64,000 nt of DNA from Sinorhizobium sp. A49 (GCF_002002725.1 NZ_MUNW01000062.1:186001-250000), one strand, 5' to 3'; shown: positions 18,314 through 29,522, counted from the stretch's first letter. Notes: generated from the sequence alone by a model not told the origin. Translations and numbers: made by a program.

Positions 18314-19828
18314 CTATTCAGCCGCAGCGGCGGACGGATCCATTGCATCCGGCCCGTTGGCGTCGCCCGGAGCGGTTTCGCAGCCGAGGTCGGGGAAGGC
18401 CACGATTCGCTTGCCGGTGAAATCGGCATGAACGACGATCAGCCCATTCTCCTCGAAATAGCCGAGCAACCGCCGAGCGCGACGGGCGGAATGGGTGCCG
18501 TAGGCCCGCGCGATCATCGCGTCCGACGGGCATGCGAGGCCGCGCACGGCGGCCTGCGCCATCATCAGGAACACGCCCTGCAGATCCTCTGTAACGCGAT
18601 CGGCTAGCCGGAGCGCCGACGCCCAGGCGTCTGTAGCAGCAGTCTCGGCATCGACGCCCGAGCGGGCAATTGCCATCTTGCGCCGGAATGCGCTCAGCGA
18701 CAGCGCAGCACCCGGCACGCGGCGAATGCGGCAGCGCACGAGAAAGTCCTGGAACAGCTCGGCATCCGGGCGGAAGGCGGCATCGGGATTGGCGAGAATC
18801 TCGGCAAGCAGGCTGTCGAGCAGCGCGCCACGCTCTTCAGGCGACATTTCTGGCTGAGCAGGTTTTACCTCGATCGGCGCCATCGGCTCCGGTCGCGGGC
18901 GCGACAGCTCGGCGAGAATGTCGGTGGCCGGGCGTGGCGGTGGCGCCGCGCGGCGCATGATCGGCCGTGTCAGTTCGTCGGCGTCGGGGGTGAAGATCAG
19001 GTCTTCTACATCCTGCGGCGCCTCGGGCAGCGGCATCAGTTTGGGGCTCGTCGAGCGCGCCGAGGTCTCGACCGCACCAATCGTCACCTTCAGCGGACGT
19101 CGTGACAGCGCCGGGCCAAGAGCAACGAAGGAGCCGCGCTTCAGATCGCGGAACATTTCAGCGGTACGGCGATCCATGCCAAGCAGGTCGGCAGCGCGCA
19201 GCATGTCGATATCGAGGAAGGTGCGGCCCATCAGGAAGTTGGACGCTTCCGCTGCAACGTTCTTGGCAAGCTTTGCCAGGCGCTGCGTGGCGATGACGCC
19301 GGCAAGCCCGCGCTTACGCCCACGGCACATGAGGTTGGTCATGGCGCCGAGCGAAATCTTGCGGACTTCCTCGGTAACGTCGCCGGCGACCGCGGGCGCA
19401 AACATCTGCGCTTCGTCGACCACCACGAGCACCGGATACCAGTATTCGCGATCAGCATCGAACATGGCGTTGAGGAACACCCCGGCGCTACGCATCTGCT
19501 GATCGATGTCGAGACCTTCGAGCGACAGGACGCAGGAAACCCGGTGCTGCCGGATGCGGGTGGCAATGCCGATCAGTTCGGCGTCGGTGCGTTCGCCCTC
19601 GACGACCACATGGCCGAACTTGTCGGCCAGCGTGACGAAATCGCCCTCGGGGTCGATGATGCATTGCTGCACCCAGGGGGCAGACTGCTCGAGCAATCTT
19701 CTGAGAAGATGCGATTTGCCGGAGCCGGAATTGCCCTGTACCAGCAGGCGGGTCGCCAGAAGCTCCTCGATATCGAGAGAGGCCGAAGTCCCTTCGGACG
19801 TCGCTCCCATGTCGATGCCGACTTTCAT
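18314..19828 (-). CDS. HerA-like ATP-binding protein
   Basis: A 504-residue RecA-fold ATPase of the HerA/FtsK superfamily. Walker A is GNSGSGKS at 32-39, Walker B is VLVVVDEAQ with D138/E139, and the GLAGVIATQRLAKL stretch holds the sensor Gln/Arg typical of DUF87/HerA proteins. The C-terminal third has a proline-rich linker and helical segments without a clear family. HerA proteins translocate DNA, often with the NurA nuclease, but no nurA-like gene is adjacent. It ends 86 bp from the convergent cupin gene. Confidence 0.8.
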   Translation of the reverse strand: MKVGIDMGATSEGTSASLDIEELLATRLLVQGNSGSGKSHLLRRLLEQSAPWVQQCIIDPEGDFVTLADKFGHVVVEGERTDAELIGIATRIRQHRVSCVLSLEGLDIDQQMRSAGVFLNAMFDADREYWYPVLVVVDEAQMFAPAVAGDVTEEVRKISLGAMTNLMCRGRKRGLAGVIATQRLAKLAKNVAAEASNFLMGRTFLDIDMLRAADLLGMDRRTAEMFRDLKRGSFVALGPALSRRPLKVTIGAVETSARSTSPKLMPLPEAPQDVEDLIFTPDADELTRPIMRRAAPPPRPATDILAELSRPRPEPMAPIEVKPAQPEMSPEERGALLDSLLAEILANPDAAFRPDAELFQDFLVRCRIRRVPGAALSLSAFRRKMAIARSGVDAETAATDAWASALRLADRVTEDLQGVFLMMAQAAVRGLACPSDAMIARAYGTHSARRARRLLGYFEENGLIVVHADFTGKRIVAFPDLGCETAPGDANGPDAMDPSAAAAE

Positions 19829-19893
19829 CTGTACCTCATCCTGCCTTTACGGCGTTCGTCGTTTGGGCAGAGCAGCAGATGCGCTCTACCTCT

Positions 19894-19945
19894 GTTTTAC
19901 GCATTTCCTGACGGAAAACCGCGTCGCATTTTCCTGGACATGCTC
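19894..19945 (-). repeat. Rhizobial intergenic repeat, fullest copy in the window
   Basis: Read on the minus strand it is AGAGCATGTCCAGGAAAA, then TGCGACGCGGTTTTCCGTC, then AGGAAATGCGTAAAAC. It matches the dispersed Rhizobium/Sinorhizobium element with the central GCGGTTTT core. The 217-bp gap in which it sits (19829-20045) contains no gene. Confidence 0.75.
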
Positions 19946-20045
19946 TGGTTGATGTCGGGCGCGCGCCCGCAAGCTCCGAGGTCTAGCACCCTTCCCCGCA
20001 GTTTTCCCGGTTCAAAGCGCGAAACCCACAGATAAGAAGACCTTG

Positions 20046-20843
20046 TTACCGCACAGTCAGTCCGAATCCCTGCATCAGGCGTCGCGTTGAGAAATCCGGC
20101 TTTCCCGAGGTGAAGATTGTGGGATCCTCGCCGTATAGCGGCTCGAAGCCATTGGGCAGCGGCACCAGCGAACGGGCGCGCCGGGCAATGGCTTCGGCCG
20201 GATCCAGCCAGTCCACCGGCCATGGAGCCAGCTTGCGGAACAAATTGGCCATGAAAGGATAATGCGTGCAGGCGAGCACCACGATGTCGGTCTTGCGGCC
20301 GTCCATCTCGATGAAGCACGGCGCGATTTCGGCGAGTACCTCCGCGTCATCGAGCTTTTCGCCGCGGATATAGGCCTCGGCCATCTTGGCGAGGTTTTCG
20401 GAGCCGACCAGGCGAACATGACATTGGCTGGCGAAGGACTGGATGAGGTCGCGGGTATAGGCGCGCTTGACCGTGCCCGGCGTCGCCAGCACGGAAACGA
20501 GCCCGGAGCGCGTGCGCTCGGCCGCCGGCTTGATCGCCGGCACGGTGCCAACGAATGTCATCTGAGGAAAGGCGGCGCGCAGATCGGCACCGACCAGCGT
20601 GAACGCCGTGTTGCAGGCAATCACGCAGATTTCCGGATCGTGCTCGGCCAGCAGTCGGCCAAAGAGCGCGATGACATGCGCGCGCAGAGCCTCCTCTTCC
20701 CAGCCGCCATATGGGAAGCCGGCATCGTCGGCGACATAGATGAAATGCCGCTCCGGCATCAGCACCCTCGCCTCGCGGAGCACCGTGAGCCCGCCGATGC
20801 CGCTGTCGAAGACGAGAATGGGTTTCAGGTCAGTCGCTGTCAC
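20046..20843 (-). CDS. murI: Glutamate racemase
   Basis: A 265-residue protein with the Asp/Glu racemase motif FDSGIGGLT near the N-terminus. The two catalytic cysteines are C77 (ACNTA) and C192 (ACTHYP). It supplies D-glutamate for peptidoglycan. Its start overlaps the end of the trmJ frame by 14 nt, which points to co-transcription. Confidence 0.95.
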   Translation of the reverse strand: MTATDLKPILVFDSGIGGLTVLREARVLMPERHFIYVADDAGFPYGGWEEEALRAHVIALFGRLLAEHDPEICVIACNTAFTLVGADLRAAFPQMTFVGTVPAIKPAAERTRSGLVSVLATPGTVKRAYTRDLIQSFASQCHVRLVGSENLAKMAEAYIRGEKLDDAEVLAEIAPCFIEMDGRKTDIVVLACTHYPFMANLFRKLAPWPVDWLDPAEAIARRARSLVPLPNGFEPLYGEDPTIFTSGKPDFSTRRLMQGFGLTVR

Positions 20844-21675
20844 CGCTGTCTGATACTTTCTTGTTGGGCTCAGCCCTTGTGCTATCGGCAGGAGCGCCGG
20901 AACCCCGGGGATGTTCGCGCGAAAACCGATCGAGCGACGAGATCACGCCGCGCAGCACCCGGATTTCCGTTTCGGTAAAGGATGGTCTGGTCAGAACGGT
21001 GCGTAGATTTTCGACCAATTTCGGCTTTTTGTCGGCAGAGCGGAAATAGTTGCGCGCTTCCAGCGCATCTTCGAGATGATCGAACAACCCCTGCAGGTCG
21101 TCCTTCTTCGCCGGGCGCTGTTCCAGCGCCTGGAAGGACGTCTGGTCTTCGCTTTCCATGCCGGTCTTCAGCCACTCATAGGACATGAGCAGCACGGCCT
21201 GGGCAAGGTTGAGCGAAGCGAAAGCCGGGTTGACCGGGAAGGTCACGATCTCGTCGGCAAGCGCCACTTCCTCGTTGGTGAGGCCGGTGCGCTCGCGGCC
21301 GAAGATGATGCCGGTCGCCTCGCCCGCGACGAAGCGCTGCCTCAGCGTGCGCGCCGCCACGATCGGCGAGCGCACCGGCTTGTAGCCGTAACGATCGCGC
21401 GCCGTCGTCGCGTAGACAAAATTGAGGTCGGCGATCGCCTCTTCCAGCGTGTCGTAGAGCTTGGCGCCTTCGATGACGTGGTCGGCGCGGCTGGCGGCAG
21501 ACTGTGCCTTTTCGTTCGGCCAGCCGTCGCGCGGGTTGACGAGGCGCAGTTCCGACAGGCCGAAATTGGCCATGGCGCGGGCGACCATGCCGATGTTCTC
21601 GCCGAGCTGCGGATAGGCGAGAATGATCGCCGGTCCTTCGGTCAGGAGTTCTCGTACGCTGTTGGTGCCTGCCAT
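20830..21675 (-). CDS. trmJ: TrmJ-type tRNA 2'-O-methyltransferase (SPOUT family)
   Basis: A 281-residue SpoU/TrmH-superfamily methyltransferase. The motifs [34 protein letters not shown] and [10 protein letters not shown] form the knotted SAM-binding core. The helical C-terminal extension with [18 protein letters not shown] is typical of TrmJ, which methylates nucleotide 32 of tRNA. I chose the ATG at 21675 (MAGTNSV) by family N-terminus; 21717 is an alternative. murI overlaps downstream. Confidence 0.88.
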   Translation of the reverse strand: MAGTNSVRELLTEGPAIILAYPQLGENIGMVARAMANFGLSELRLVNPRDGWPNEKAQSAASRADHVIEGAKLYDTLEEAIADLNFVYATTARDRYGYKPVRSPIVAARTLRQRFVAGEATGIIFGRERTGLTNEEVALADEIVTFPVNPAFASLNLAQAVLLMSYEWLKTGMESEDQTSFQALEQRPAKKDDLQGLFDHLEDALEARNYFRSADKKPKLVENLRTVLTRPSFTETEIRVLRGVISSLDRFSREHPRGSGAPADSTRAEPNKKVSDSGDSD

Positions 21676-21764
21676 GTCTTTCGCCTTCGTCTTCTGTTCG
21701 GCGCTTCCCTCGCACAAAAGCCCGGATAATTAAAGTCCGGCCGACATTGCAGCGATTGCGGGCT

Positions 21765-23753
21765 TCACGGTTTTTCCGGATGCAGGCGATTGAGGGAGAT
21801 ACCGATCATCTCCAGCCCCAGCTCCGCATCGTCCTTCGATATCGGCAGATGTCGGCGAACTGGCCCGGCGACACGGCCACCGTCATAGAAGTAACCGGCC
21901 CCCTTCTCCGCGATCGAGCGAACCAGTGTCAGATTTTCGTCGACGTCGCTGCGGAACGTCGTGCCGATGGCATCGGCTTCGTCGGCAACCCGACGGGCAA
22001 AGACGCGCGCCCAATAGGTGCATCCCATGAAGATCGCCAGCGTCTGCCTGATATGGCCGGGGCGTGTGACGAGCTGCCAGGAAACGCCAAGGGGCTTCGC
22101 CGCCGCGGCAAGGTCACGGTAGGCGCGGTCGAGTGCCTGGGAGCGGGCAATCAGCGCCATGCCTGAGCTGCCGTCCTTAGCCGCTTGCAGCACCCCTTCC
22201 AGCTCGCCGCACCAGGCCTTGATCGCGAGATCGAGCGATGTCCGCGTTCGGGTCGGGAAGATCATGAAGGCAACGGCAGCACCGGCGATCGAGCCGATCA
22301 GCGTTTCCTCCAGCCGCAGTTGCAGCAGCTCCGGCGTCAGCACGCCCATGAGGCTGTAGAGCAGCGACAGCACGATCGAGACGAAGAAGGTCATCGACGC
22401 ATAGGAAACCGCAAGGAAGTAGAAGCCGAGAAAAACACAGAGCGCGCTGAGCGGCAGCACCAGGTAGATGTTGCCGGCAACCAGCGTGCCGGCGACGATG
22501 CCGACGACGATCCCGAACAGGGTACCGGCCGAGCGCTGCAGCGCCTTGATCGCGGTATCGCCGCGCGAGCGGGTGTTGGTGAAGACGAGAAAGGCTGCCA
22601 GCACCGCCCAGAACCAACGGTCGCGCGACAGCATCAGCCCGAACACCATGGCGATGCCGGAGGCGAGCGTGATCTGAACGGCCGCCTTGAGCGCCGGATT
22701 GGACACCGTCAGCTTTGGACGAGCGGGCGCCGGGCCAATCGCCGGTTCGGCCGGATCATCGAGATCGCGCGGGTCGAGTTTTTCGAGGCTCTGGGCAAGC
22801 CGCTTGCGAACATTGCGCAGCCACGAGAGCGCCTTGACGGTCTCGGCAAGCCGCTCGTTCGTGCGCTCGATGCGTGCTGTCTCCGCTTCGATCTCGGCGG
22901 CGTTGCGCGTGAGCATCGCTTCGATCAATGCTACGGGTGGCATAGCCTGCAGGCTCAGAACGATGACGCTTTCCGCCGCCAGATGCAGGTCGAAGAGGTT
23001 GATGACGACATCCGAAGAGGCAAGGCCAGGCTCTGGTTCCGGGCGCCGGTTTTCTGTCGGAATGAAGCTTTCCGCCATCAGCACAGCCTCCTTGAGGCGC
23101 TCCTCCCTTCGGTGCAGCCGGGTACGATCCGTTTCCGACAGCATCGGCTTGCGGGCGACGTCGACCAATTCCTCCAGCATCTGGTCGACGCGCTGCTGGA
23201 CACTGGCTGCGGCGCGCATGAGATCGCGGTAGCGGTTGTCGGGCAGAAGCACTGTGCGGACCAGGTGAGCGACCGTCGCCGAAACCGCAGCGCCGAAGAA
23301 CAGCGCGGGCAACTGGTCGATCGTCGGTCGAAGATAGGCGCCAATAAAATAGGACATGAAGGCGAACATGCCGACAGCAAACCATCGGGGCCCGAGCGGC
23401 CGGAAATAGACGGCCAGGAAAATGATCGTCAAAAAGACGCCATCGGAGACGTAGCGATGGCTTTCCAGCACCGATGCCAGAGCAACCATGGAGACGCCGA
23501 CGATGACGGCAATCACACGGGTCACCAACTGATCGCCATGTGTGCGATCGCGCACCGCAAGGCCGCCTTCGATCGAGAGGGAAACCGCAAGGCCGTAAGC
23601 CGCCGGCGGCAGTGGCGCGACGAGATAATGGAAGGCCATCAGCAGGCACACCGACGAAACGATCGTTGCGGTGATGCGCGCCGCCTGGCGCAACCGGGAA
23701 AAGGCGGGGTCGTTGGCGAGAAGCCAGTCGCGCACGCGGGAACGAGTTTCCAT
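21765..23753 (-). CDS. FUSC-family membrane protein, putative aromatic-compound exporter
   Basis: A 662-residue protein with two blocks of hydrophobic helices (about residues 25-175 and 350-500) separated and followed by soluble helical regions, the layout of FUSC/YccS/AaeB-like transporters. Family members export aromatic acids or are linked to envelope stress. The substrate here is unknown. It is preceded by a long intergenic region shared divergently with icd. Confidence 0.8.
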   Translation of the reverse strand: METRSRVRDWLLANDPAFSRLRQAARITATIVSSVCLLMAFHYLVAPLPPAAYGLAVSLSIEGGLAVRDRTHGDQLVTRVIAVIVGVSMVALASVLESHRYVSDGVFLTIIFLAVYFRPLGPRWFAVGMFAFMSYFIGAYLRPTIDQLPALFFGAAVSATVAHLVRTVLLPDNRYRDLMRAAASVQQRVDQMLEELVDVARKPMLSETDRTRLHRREERLKEAVLMAESFIPTENRRPEPEPGLASSDVVINLFDLHLAAESVIVLSLQAMPPVALIEAMLTRNAAEIEAETARIERTNERLAETVKALSWLRNVRKRLAQSLEKLDPRDLDDPAEPAIGPAPARPKLTVSNPALKAAVQITLASGIAMVFGLMLSRDRWFWAVLAAFLVFTNTRSRGDTAIKALQRSAGTLFGIVVGIVAGTLVAGNIYLVLPLSALCVFLGFYFLAVSYASMTFFVSIVLSLLYSLMGVLTPELLQLRLEETLIGSIAGAAVAFMIFPTRTRTSLDLAIKAWCGELEGVLQAAKDGSSGMALIARSQALDRAYRDLAAAAKPLGVSWQLVTRPGHIRQTLAIFMGCTYWARVFARRVADEADAIGTTFRSDVDENLTLVRSIAEKGAGYFYDGGRVAGPVRRHLPISKDDAELGLEMIGISLNRLHPEKP

Positions 23754-23932
23754 CGGATGCCTTTGCCTGTTGCGGCGATCATCGGCGGGTGCTGCTTCAC
23801 CGCTCCCTTTTGATTAACGCCGCCTCCAATCTTTTCAAGGCGCAGGCCGGATTAAAACCTGTCAAAAATGCCTTCCGGGCCCCTGCCCGTCGGTTGCTCG
23901 AGTCTCCACCCAAAGTTTCAGCCAAGCATGCT

Positions 23933-23960
23933 TTGCCTTGCCGTTTCATGATGCTATAGG
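23933..23960 (+). promoter_or_regulatory. Candidate sigma-70 promoter of icd
   Basis: TTGCCT (23933-23938), a 16-bp spacer and TATAGG (23955-23960) lie about 65 bp upstream of the icd ATG. They partly match the rhizobial housekeeping consensus CTTGAC/CTATAT. Confidence 0.4.
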
Positions 23961-24027
23961 GCTCTGGATTTTTCTAAAGAGGAAGGGACATCGCTCCCGT
24001 TGTCCCGCTAAGCTACGAGGCATTTTC

Positions 24028-25242
24028 ATGGCAAAGATCAAGGTCGCCAATCCGGTCGTCGAACTCGACGGCGACGAGATGACCCGCATCATCTGGCAGT
24101 TCATCAAGGACAAGCTGATCCATCCCTACCTCGACATCGACCTCGAGTATTATGACCTCGGCATGGAAAACCGCGACGCCACCGACGACCAGGTGACGAT
24201 CGATGCAGCCAACGCCATCAAGAAGCACGGCGTCGGCGTCAAGTGCGCCACGATCACCCCGGACGAAGCCCGCGTCGAAGAATTCAAGCTCAAGAAGATG
24301 TGGAAGTCGCCGAACGGCACGATCCGCAACATCCTCGGCGGCGTCATCTTCCGCGAGCCGATCATCTGCAAGAACGTTCCGCGCCTGGTTCCGGGCTGGA
24401 CCAAGCCGATCATCGTCGGCCGTCACGCCTACGGCGACCAGTACCGCGCCACCGACTTCAAGTTCCCCGGTAAGGGCAAGCTGACGATGAAGTTCGTCGG
24501 TGAAGACGGCAAGGAAATCGAATACGACGTCTTCGACGCCCCGTCGGCTGGCGTTGCCATGGGCATGTACAACCTCGACGATTCGATCACCGAATTCGCC
24601 CGCGCTTCGCTCAACTACGGAATTCAGCGCAAGGTTCCGGTTTACCTGTCGACCAAGAACACCATTCTCAAGGTCTATGACGGCCGCTTCAAGGATATCT
24701 TCCAGAAGGTGTTCGACGAGGAATTCGCCGACAAGTTCAAGGAACTGAAGATCTGGTACGAACACCGCCTGATCGACGACATGGTCGCTTCGGCGCTCAA
24801 GTGGTCCGGTGGCTACGTCTGGGCGTGCAAGAACTATGACGGCGACGTTCAGTCGGACATCGTCGCCCAGGGCTTCGGCTCGCTCGGCCTGATGACCTCG
24901 GTTCTGATGACGCCGGATGGCAAGACGGTCGAAGCAGAAGCCGCCCACGGCACCGTGACCCGCCACTACCGCCAGCACCAGAAGGGCGAGGAAACCTCGA
25001 CCAACTCGATCGCCTCGATCTTCGCCTGGACCCGTGGCCTTGCCCACCGCGCCAAGCTGGACGACAACGCCGAGCTCGCCCGCTTCTCCGAGACCCTGGA
25101 AAAGGTCTGCGTCGACACTGTCGAATCAGGCTTCATGACCAAGGACCTGGCGCTCCTGATTGGCCCGGATCAGCCGTGGCTCTCGACCACCGGCTTCCTC
25201 GACAAGATCGACGAGAACCTGAAGAAGGCGATGGCGGCCTGA
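24028..25242 (+). CDS. icd: NADP-dependent isocitrate dehydrogenase
   Basis: A 404-residue homodimeric, eukaryote-like NADP isocitrate dehydrogenase as found in rhizobia. It starts [23 protein letters not shown] and includes the substrate-loop region [12 protein letters not shown] and the NADP-binding [11 protein letters not shown]. It oxidises isocitrate to 2-oxoglutarate in the TCA cycle. The start at 24028 matches the family; the upstream open frame to 23938 is leader. Confidence 0.97.
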   Translation: MAKIKVANPVVELDGDEMTRIIWQFIKDKLIHPYLDIDLEYYDLGMENRDATDDQVTIDAANAIKKHGVGVKCATITPDEARVEEFKLKKMWKSPNGTIRNILGGVIFREPIICKNVPRLVPGWTKPIIVGRHAYGDQYRATDFKFPGKGKLTMKFVGEDGKEIEYDVFDAPSAGVAMGMYNLDDSITEFARASLNYGIQRKVPVYLSTKNTILKVYDGRFKDIFQKVFDEEFADKFKELKIWYEHRLIDDMVASALKWSGGYVWACKNYDGDVQSDIVAQGFGSLGLMTSVLMTPDGKTVEAEAAHGTVTRHYRQHQKGEETSTNSIASIFAWTRGLAHRAKLDDNAELARFSETLEKVCVDTVESGFMTKDLALLIGPDQPWLSTTGFLDKIDENLKKAMAA

Positions 25243-25258
25243 TCGGCACCAGCGCCAA

Positions 25259-25843
25259 GTGGCCGCGCTTCTCTCTCCGCGTAATGCCCTGACCATCGCT
25301 CGGATCGTCAGGGTCAACCACGCCGGTGAATTTGGCGCCATCCGCATCTACTCCGCGCAGATTGCAGTTGCGCGGAGACTTTATCCAGACTGCGTTCCCA
25401 TGCTCTGCGAGATGTTGGGAGATGAAATCGAGCACTGCTCGCTTTTTCGCAGCGCCATGCCGGCGCGAAAGTCCCGCCCCTGTCGCGTCATGCGGTTTTG
25501 GAGCTTGGGCGGCTGGCTTCTGGGTTTTTTGACGGCATTGATGGGCCGACGCGGAATCTGGGCATGCACGGCAGCCGTCGAAGCCGCCGTGCATCGCCAT
25601 CTCGACGACCAGCTACATTTTCTCTCGGGCAAGGATGACGCGCTTCACGCCGTCATCCTGTCTATACGGGAGGAGGAACTTGCGCATCTGCATCATGCCG
25701 AAGCGCAGCTGGCCAACGAAGACATGCTGGTGAAGGCGCTTCGTGCCGTCATATCGCTTTGCACCAATGTCCTGATCTGGCTTTCGACCTGGGGCGATTC
25801 CGTCCGCATGGCGGCCACATTACGTCACGCAAAAACTACTTGA
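25259..25843 (+). CDS. Coq7-like diiron hydroxylase (demethoxyubiquinone hydroxylase family)
   Basis: A 194-residue protein with the Coq7 diiron pattern: a Glu in VNHAGEFGA, an ExxH in GDEIEHC, a Glu and His in AAVEAAVHRHL, and a second ExxH in EEELAHLHH. The mid-protein stretch FWSLGGWLLGFLTALMGRRG resembles the membrane-associated segment. Coq7 hydroxylates the ubiquinone ring. It begins at GTG 25259, 16 bp after icd, with a weak ribosome binding site, so coupling to icd is possible. The C-terminus overlaps the convergent AraC gene by 8 bp. Confidence 0.78.
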   Translation: MAALLSPRNALTIARIVRVNHAGEFGAIRIYSAQIAVARRLYPDCVPMLCEMLGDEIEHCSLFRSAMPARKSRPCRVMRFWSLGGWLLGFLTALMGRRGIWACTAAVEAAVHRHLDDQLHFLSGKDDALHAVILSIREEELAHLHHAEAQLANEDMLVKALRAVISLCTNVLIWLSTWGDSVRMAATLRHAKTT

Positions 25844-26687
25844 GCGGCAGGTAGATCTCGCTCAAAAGTTCCGTCGGCGGCACCTCGCGCGGGTTGTTGA
25901 GATATTTCTCGAACATCAGGCTGTCACGAACCTCGCGGCTCGATTGCGGCAGCCAGGTGCCGTAGAGCCATTGGTAGGCGAGCGGCATGTCCGCATAAGG
26001 TCCCTTGTGCCGGAGCACGGCATAGCGACCGCCGTCAAGCGTCTGCGGCGTCAACGGCGCATCGGCAGGCAGCGCTTGCTTTGCCGTGACGCAGGCAAAG
26101 GAGCGGAGCTTGTCTGTCGCAACCAGTTCCGGGTCATCCAGATAAATACCGACCATTTCCATGTCAGGGCGAAAAAGATTGCGCGAAAACAGCGTGCCGT
26201 ACAGCGTCTCGAACGCCTTGCCGATGCCCATATAGGAGCCGGTGTGGGCGACGCCGACGAGGTCGAAGCTGTCTATTTCCTTGAGGGTGACTTCATACAT
26301 GTCCGCAATTCCTTCCGATGAAGCGGTTTCGAAGGTTTTGTGGCTGCCCTCCTTGCGATACCGCGCCGGCGGCAGCCCATAGGCCGCTTTGAAGGTGCGA
26401 TTGAAGGATTGGATGTTGGGGTAGCCAGAGCGCTGCGCGATCGCTTCGACAGGAAGATCGGATTGTACGAGATCGGCAGCGGCCTTTTGCAGCCGCAGCC
26501 GCTTGACCGTTGCCGCCAGCGTCTCGCCATGAACGGCCCGATAGATCCGGTGCCAGTGGTGCGGCGACAGGCAGGCGATTTCAGCGAGGCGATCGAGATC
26601 GAGCTCCTCGTTGAGATGGCCGTAAATATAATCGCTCACCCTGTGCAAACGTCTCTCATAGGTCGCCCAGCTTACCTGCTCGTCCAT
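25836..26687 (-). CDS. AraC-family regulator with GyrI-like effector domain
   Basis: A 283-residue protein. The N-terminal AraC double HTH covers about residues 12-110 (LAEIACLSPHHWHRIYRAVHG, then AIAQRSGYPNIQSFNRTFKAAYG). A GyrI-like/BacBind small-molecule-binding domain follows (about 128-283), like Rob/SbmC effector domains that bind amphipathic drugs. This suggests a multidrug or stress regulator. It is convergent with the Coq7-like gene, overlapping by 8 bp. Confidence 0.88.
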   Translation of the reverse strand: MDEQVSWATYERRLHRVSDYIYGHLNEELDLDRLAEIACLSPHHWHRIYRAVHGETLAATVKRLRLQKAAADLVQSDLPVEAIAQRSGYPNIQSFNRTFKAAYGLPPARYRKEGSHKTFETASSEGIADMYEVTLKEIDSFDLVGVAHTGSYMGIGKAFETLYGTLFSRNLFRPDMEMVGIYLDDPELVATDKLRSFACVTAKQALPADAPLTPQTLDGGRYAVLRHKGPYADMPLAYQWLYGTWLPQSSREVRDSLMFEKYLNNPREVPPTELLSEIYLPLK

Positions 26688-26802
26688 GCCGAACCTTTCG
26701 CGTTTTGCTCACGGATCGGTAGACCATAGACGAGTTTGACAAATCCTGCGGAGTTTTGCGGCGAACGAATGCGCAGGTGAACAGACGGCCGCTCGCCGCT
26801 AC

Positions 26803-26834
26803 GAAAAAAGGCGCCCGAAACGGACGCCCTTTTC
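26803..26834 (-). terminator. Rho-independent terminator of alaS
   Basis: On the minus strand AAGGGCGTCCG-TTT-CGGGCGCCTT, followed by TTTT, forms a hairpin with one bulge about 25 bp after the alaS stop. Confidence 0.75.
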
Positions 26835-26858
26835 AATTTCATGTGTCTCTACCTGGGC

Positions 26859-29522
26859 TTAGCCGGCCAACGCCACGGCAACAGCCTCGATCGCTTCGGC
26901 TGCCTTCTCGCCGTCGGGACCGCCAGCCTGGGCCATGTCGGCGCGACCACCGCCCCCCTTGCCGCCGAGAGCGGCCGAGGCGATGCGCACCAGATCCACG
27001 GCGCTGACCTTGGAGGTCAGGTCGTCGGTCACGGCGACGACAGCACTTGCCTTGCCATCGCCGGAAACGCCGACGAAAGCGACGACGCCGGAGCCGAGGC
27101 TCTTTTTGCCGTCGTCGGCGAGACTCTTCAGATCCTTGGGCTCGACGCCGGAAACCACCTTGCCGAGGAAGCGCATGCCGGCGATGTCGCGGGCAGCATC
27201 GCTCGATCCGGCCTGACCGCCGCCACCGAGCGCCAGCTTCTTCTTGGCTTCGGTCAGTTCGCGCTCCAGCTTGCGGCGCTCGTCGAGAAGCGCCTCGACA
27301 CGGCCAAGCACGTCGCCCGGCTGAACCTTGAGTGTGTTGGCGAGCGTCTTTACCCGCTCGTCCTGCTCGTTGAGGTAGGCGCGGGCTGCCTCGCCGGTCA
27401 GCGCTTCTACGCGGCGCACGCCGGCGCCGACGGCACTTTCGGAAACGACGCGCACGATTCCGATATCACCGGTCGCCGAAACGTGGGTGCCGCCGCAGAG
27501 TTCAACGGAATAGGGACGGTTGGCCTTGGAGCCGTGGATGCCCTGGCCCATGGACACGACACGCACTTCGTCGCCATACTTTTCGCCGAACAGCGCCATA
27601 GCACCTTCGGCAATGGCATCATCGACGCTCATCAGGCGGGTGGTGACCGGCGTGTTCTGAACGATGATCTCGTTTGCCATCTCCTCGACGATCTTCAGCT
27701 CCTCGGCCGACATCGGCTTCGGATGCGAGACGTCGAAGCGCAGGCGCTCAGGCGCGACCAGCGAGCCCTTCTGGGCCACATGGGTGCCGAGGACTTCGCG
27801 AAGCGCTTCATGCAGCAGATGGGTTGCCGAATGGTTGGCGCGAAGGCGCGAACGGCGGGCGTGATCGACTTCGAGCTGTGCTGCATCGCCGGTCTTGATC
27901 GTGCCTTCGGCAACGACGCCGAAATGAACGAACAGCCCCTCGCCGCGCTTCTGCGTGTCGGTTACCGTCACCTTGCCGCCGTCCGTGGTGATCGTTCCGG
28001 TATCGCCCATCTGGCCACCCGATTCGCCGTAGAACGGCGTCTGGTTGAGGACGATCTGGACGGTCTCACCCTTGGCAGCCGACGGAGCGACAGCGCCTTC
28101 GCGCACGATTGCCTGGATCACGCCTTCAGCGACTTCCGTGTCGTAGCCGAGGAATTCGGTCGAACCATGCTTTTCGCGCAGCTCGAACCAGATGGTTTCG
28201 GTTGCCGCTTCGCCGGAACCGGACCAGCTTGCCCGTGCCTCGGCCTTCTGGCGCTGCATGGCCGTGGTGAAGGCGTCGGTGTCGACGGAGATGCCCTTGG
28301 CGCGAAGCGCATCCTGGGTCAGGTCGAGCGGGAAGCCGTAGGTGTCGTAGAGCTTGAAGGCGGTCTCGCCGTTGAACTGGTCGCCTTCGGAAAGGTCGGC
28401 AGAAGCTTCGGAGAGCAGGTTCAGGCCGCGCTCCAGCGTCTTGCGGAAACGGGTTTCTTCAAGCTTCAGCGTCTCGGAGATCAGCGCTTCGGCGCGCATC
28501 AGTTCCGGATAGGCGCGCCCCATCTGGCCGACGAGCGCCGGCAGCAGCTTCCACATCAGGGGATCGCGGGCGCCGAGCAACTGGGCGTGGCGCATGGCGC
28601 GGCGCATGATGCGGCGAAGCACATAGCCGCGGCCTTCGTTCGACGGCAGCACGCCGTCAGCAATGAGGAAGGCGGACGAACGCAGATGGTCGGCAATGAC
28701 CCGGTGGCTGGCGCGCTGGTCGCCTTCCGCCTTGACGCCGGTTGCTTCCTCGGACGCCGCAATCAGCGCGCGGAAAAGATCGATGTCGTAGTTGTCGTGC
28801 TGGCCCTGCAGCACGGCCGCCAGGCGCTCGAGACCCATGCCGGTATCGATCGACGGACGCGGCAGGTTGACCCGCTCTTCCTTGGTGATCTGCTCGTATT
28901 GCATGAAGACGAGGTTCCAGATCTCGATGAAGCGGTCGCCGTCCTCATCGGCAGAGCCCGGAGGTCCGCCCCAGATATGGTCGCCATGATCGTAGAAGAT
29001 TTCCGAGCACGGACCGCACGGGCCGGTATCGCCCATGGCCCAGAAGTTGTCGCTGGTCGGAATGCGGATGATGCGGTCGTCGGTGAGGCCGGCAATCTTC
29101 TTCCAGAGGCCGAATGCTTCGTCATCGGTGTGGTAGACCGTCACCAGCATGCGCTTGGCGTCGAGGCCGTATTCCTTGGTGATCAGGTTCCAGGCAAGCT
29201 CAATGGCGTTCTCCTTGAAGTAATCGCCAAAGGAGAAGTTGCCGAGCATCTCGAAGAAGGTGTGGTGGCGCGCGGTGTAGCCGACATTGTCGAGGTCGTT
29301 GTGCTTGCCGCCTGCGCGCACGCATTTCTGCGCGGTCACAGCGGTCGAATAGGGGCGCTGCTCGAGGCCGGTAAAGACGTTCTTGAACTGAACCATCCCG
29401 GCATTGGTGAACATCAGTGTCGGGTCGTTGCGCGGAACCAACGGGCTCGACGACACCACCTCGTGACCATTCCTGCGGAAATAGTCGAGAAACGTCGACC
29501 GGATTTCATTCACGCCGCTCAT
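26859..29522 (-). CDS. alaS: Alanyl-tRNA synthetase
   Basis: An 887-residue class II synthetase. The aminoacylation domain is N-terminal ([35 protein letters not shown]). The editing domain contains [11 protein letters not shown] and the zinc ligands in ELCGGTHV. The C-Ala domain is glycine-rich near the end ([28 protein letters not shown]). It charges tRNA-Ala and hydrolyses mischarged Ser/Gly. recA lies upstream on the same strand, separated by a terminator. Confidence 0.97.
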   Translation of the reverse strand: MSGVNEIRSTFLDYFRRNGHEVVSSSPLVPRNDPTLMFTNAGMVQFKNVFTGLEQRPYSTAVTAQKCVRAGGKHNDLDNVGYTARHHTFFEMLGNFSFGDYFKENAIELAWNLITKEYGLDAKRMLVTVYHTDDEAFGLWKKIAGLTDDRIIRIPTSDNFWAMGDTGPCGPCSEIFYDHGDHIWGGPPGSADEDGDRFIEIWNLVFMQYEQITKEERVNLPRPSIDTGMGLERLAAVLQGQHDNYDIDLFRALIAASEEATGVKAEGDQRASHRVIADHLRSSAFLIADGVLPSNEGRGYVLRRIMRRAMRHAQLLGARDPLMWKLLPALVGQMGRAYPELMRAEALISETLKLEETRFRKTLERGLNLLSEASADLSEGDQFNGETAFKLYDTYGFPLDLTQDALRAKGISVDTDAFTTAMQRQKAEARASWSGSGEAATETIWFELREKHGSTEFLGYDTEVAEGVIQAIVREGAVAPSAAKGETVQIVLNQTPFYGESGGQMGDTGTITTDGGKVTVTDTQKRGEGLFVHFGVVAEGTIKTGDAAQLEVDHARRSRLRANHSATHLLHEALREVLGTHVAQKGSLVAPERLRFDVSHPKPMSAEELKIVEEMANEIIVQNTPVTTRLMSVDDAIAEGAMALFGEKYGDEVRVVSMGQGIHGSKANRPYSVELCGGTHVSATGDIGIVRVVSESAVGAGVRRVEALTGEAARAYLNEQDERVKTLANTLKVQPGDVLGRVEALLDERRKLERELTEAKKKLALGGGGQAGSSDAARDIAGMRFLGKVVSGVEPKDLKSLADDGKKSLGSGVVAFVGVSGDGKASAVVAVTDDLTSKVSAVDLVRIASAALGGKGGGGRADMAQAGGPDGEKAAEAIEAVAVALAG

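Noticed and set aside
22185-23813. 542-codon plus-strand frame opposite the FUSC gene
   Set aside because: The translated product is Arg/Gln/His-rich low complexity, whereas the minus strand gives clear membrane helices.
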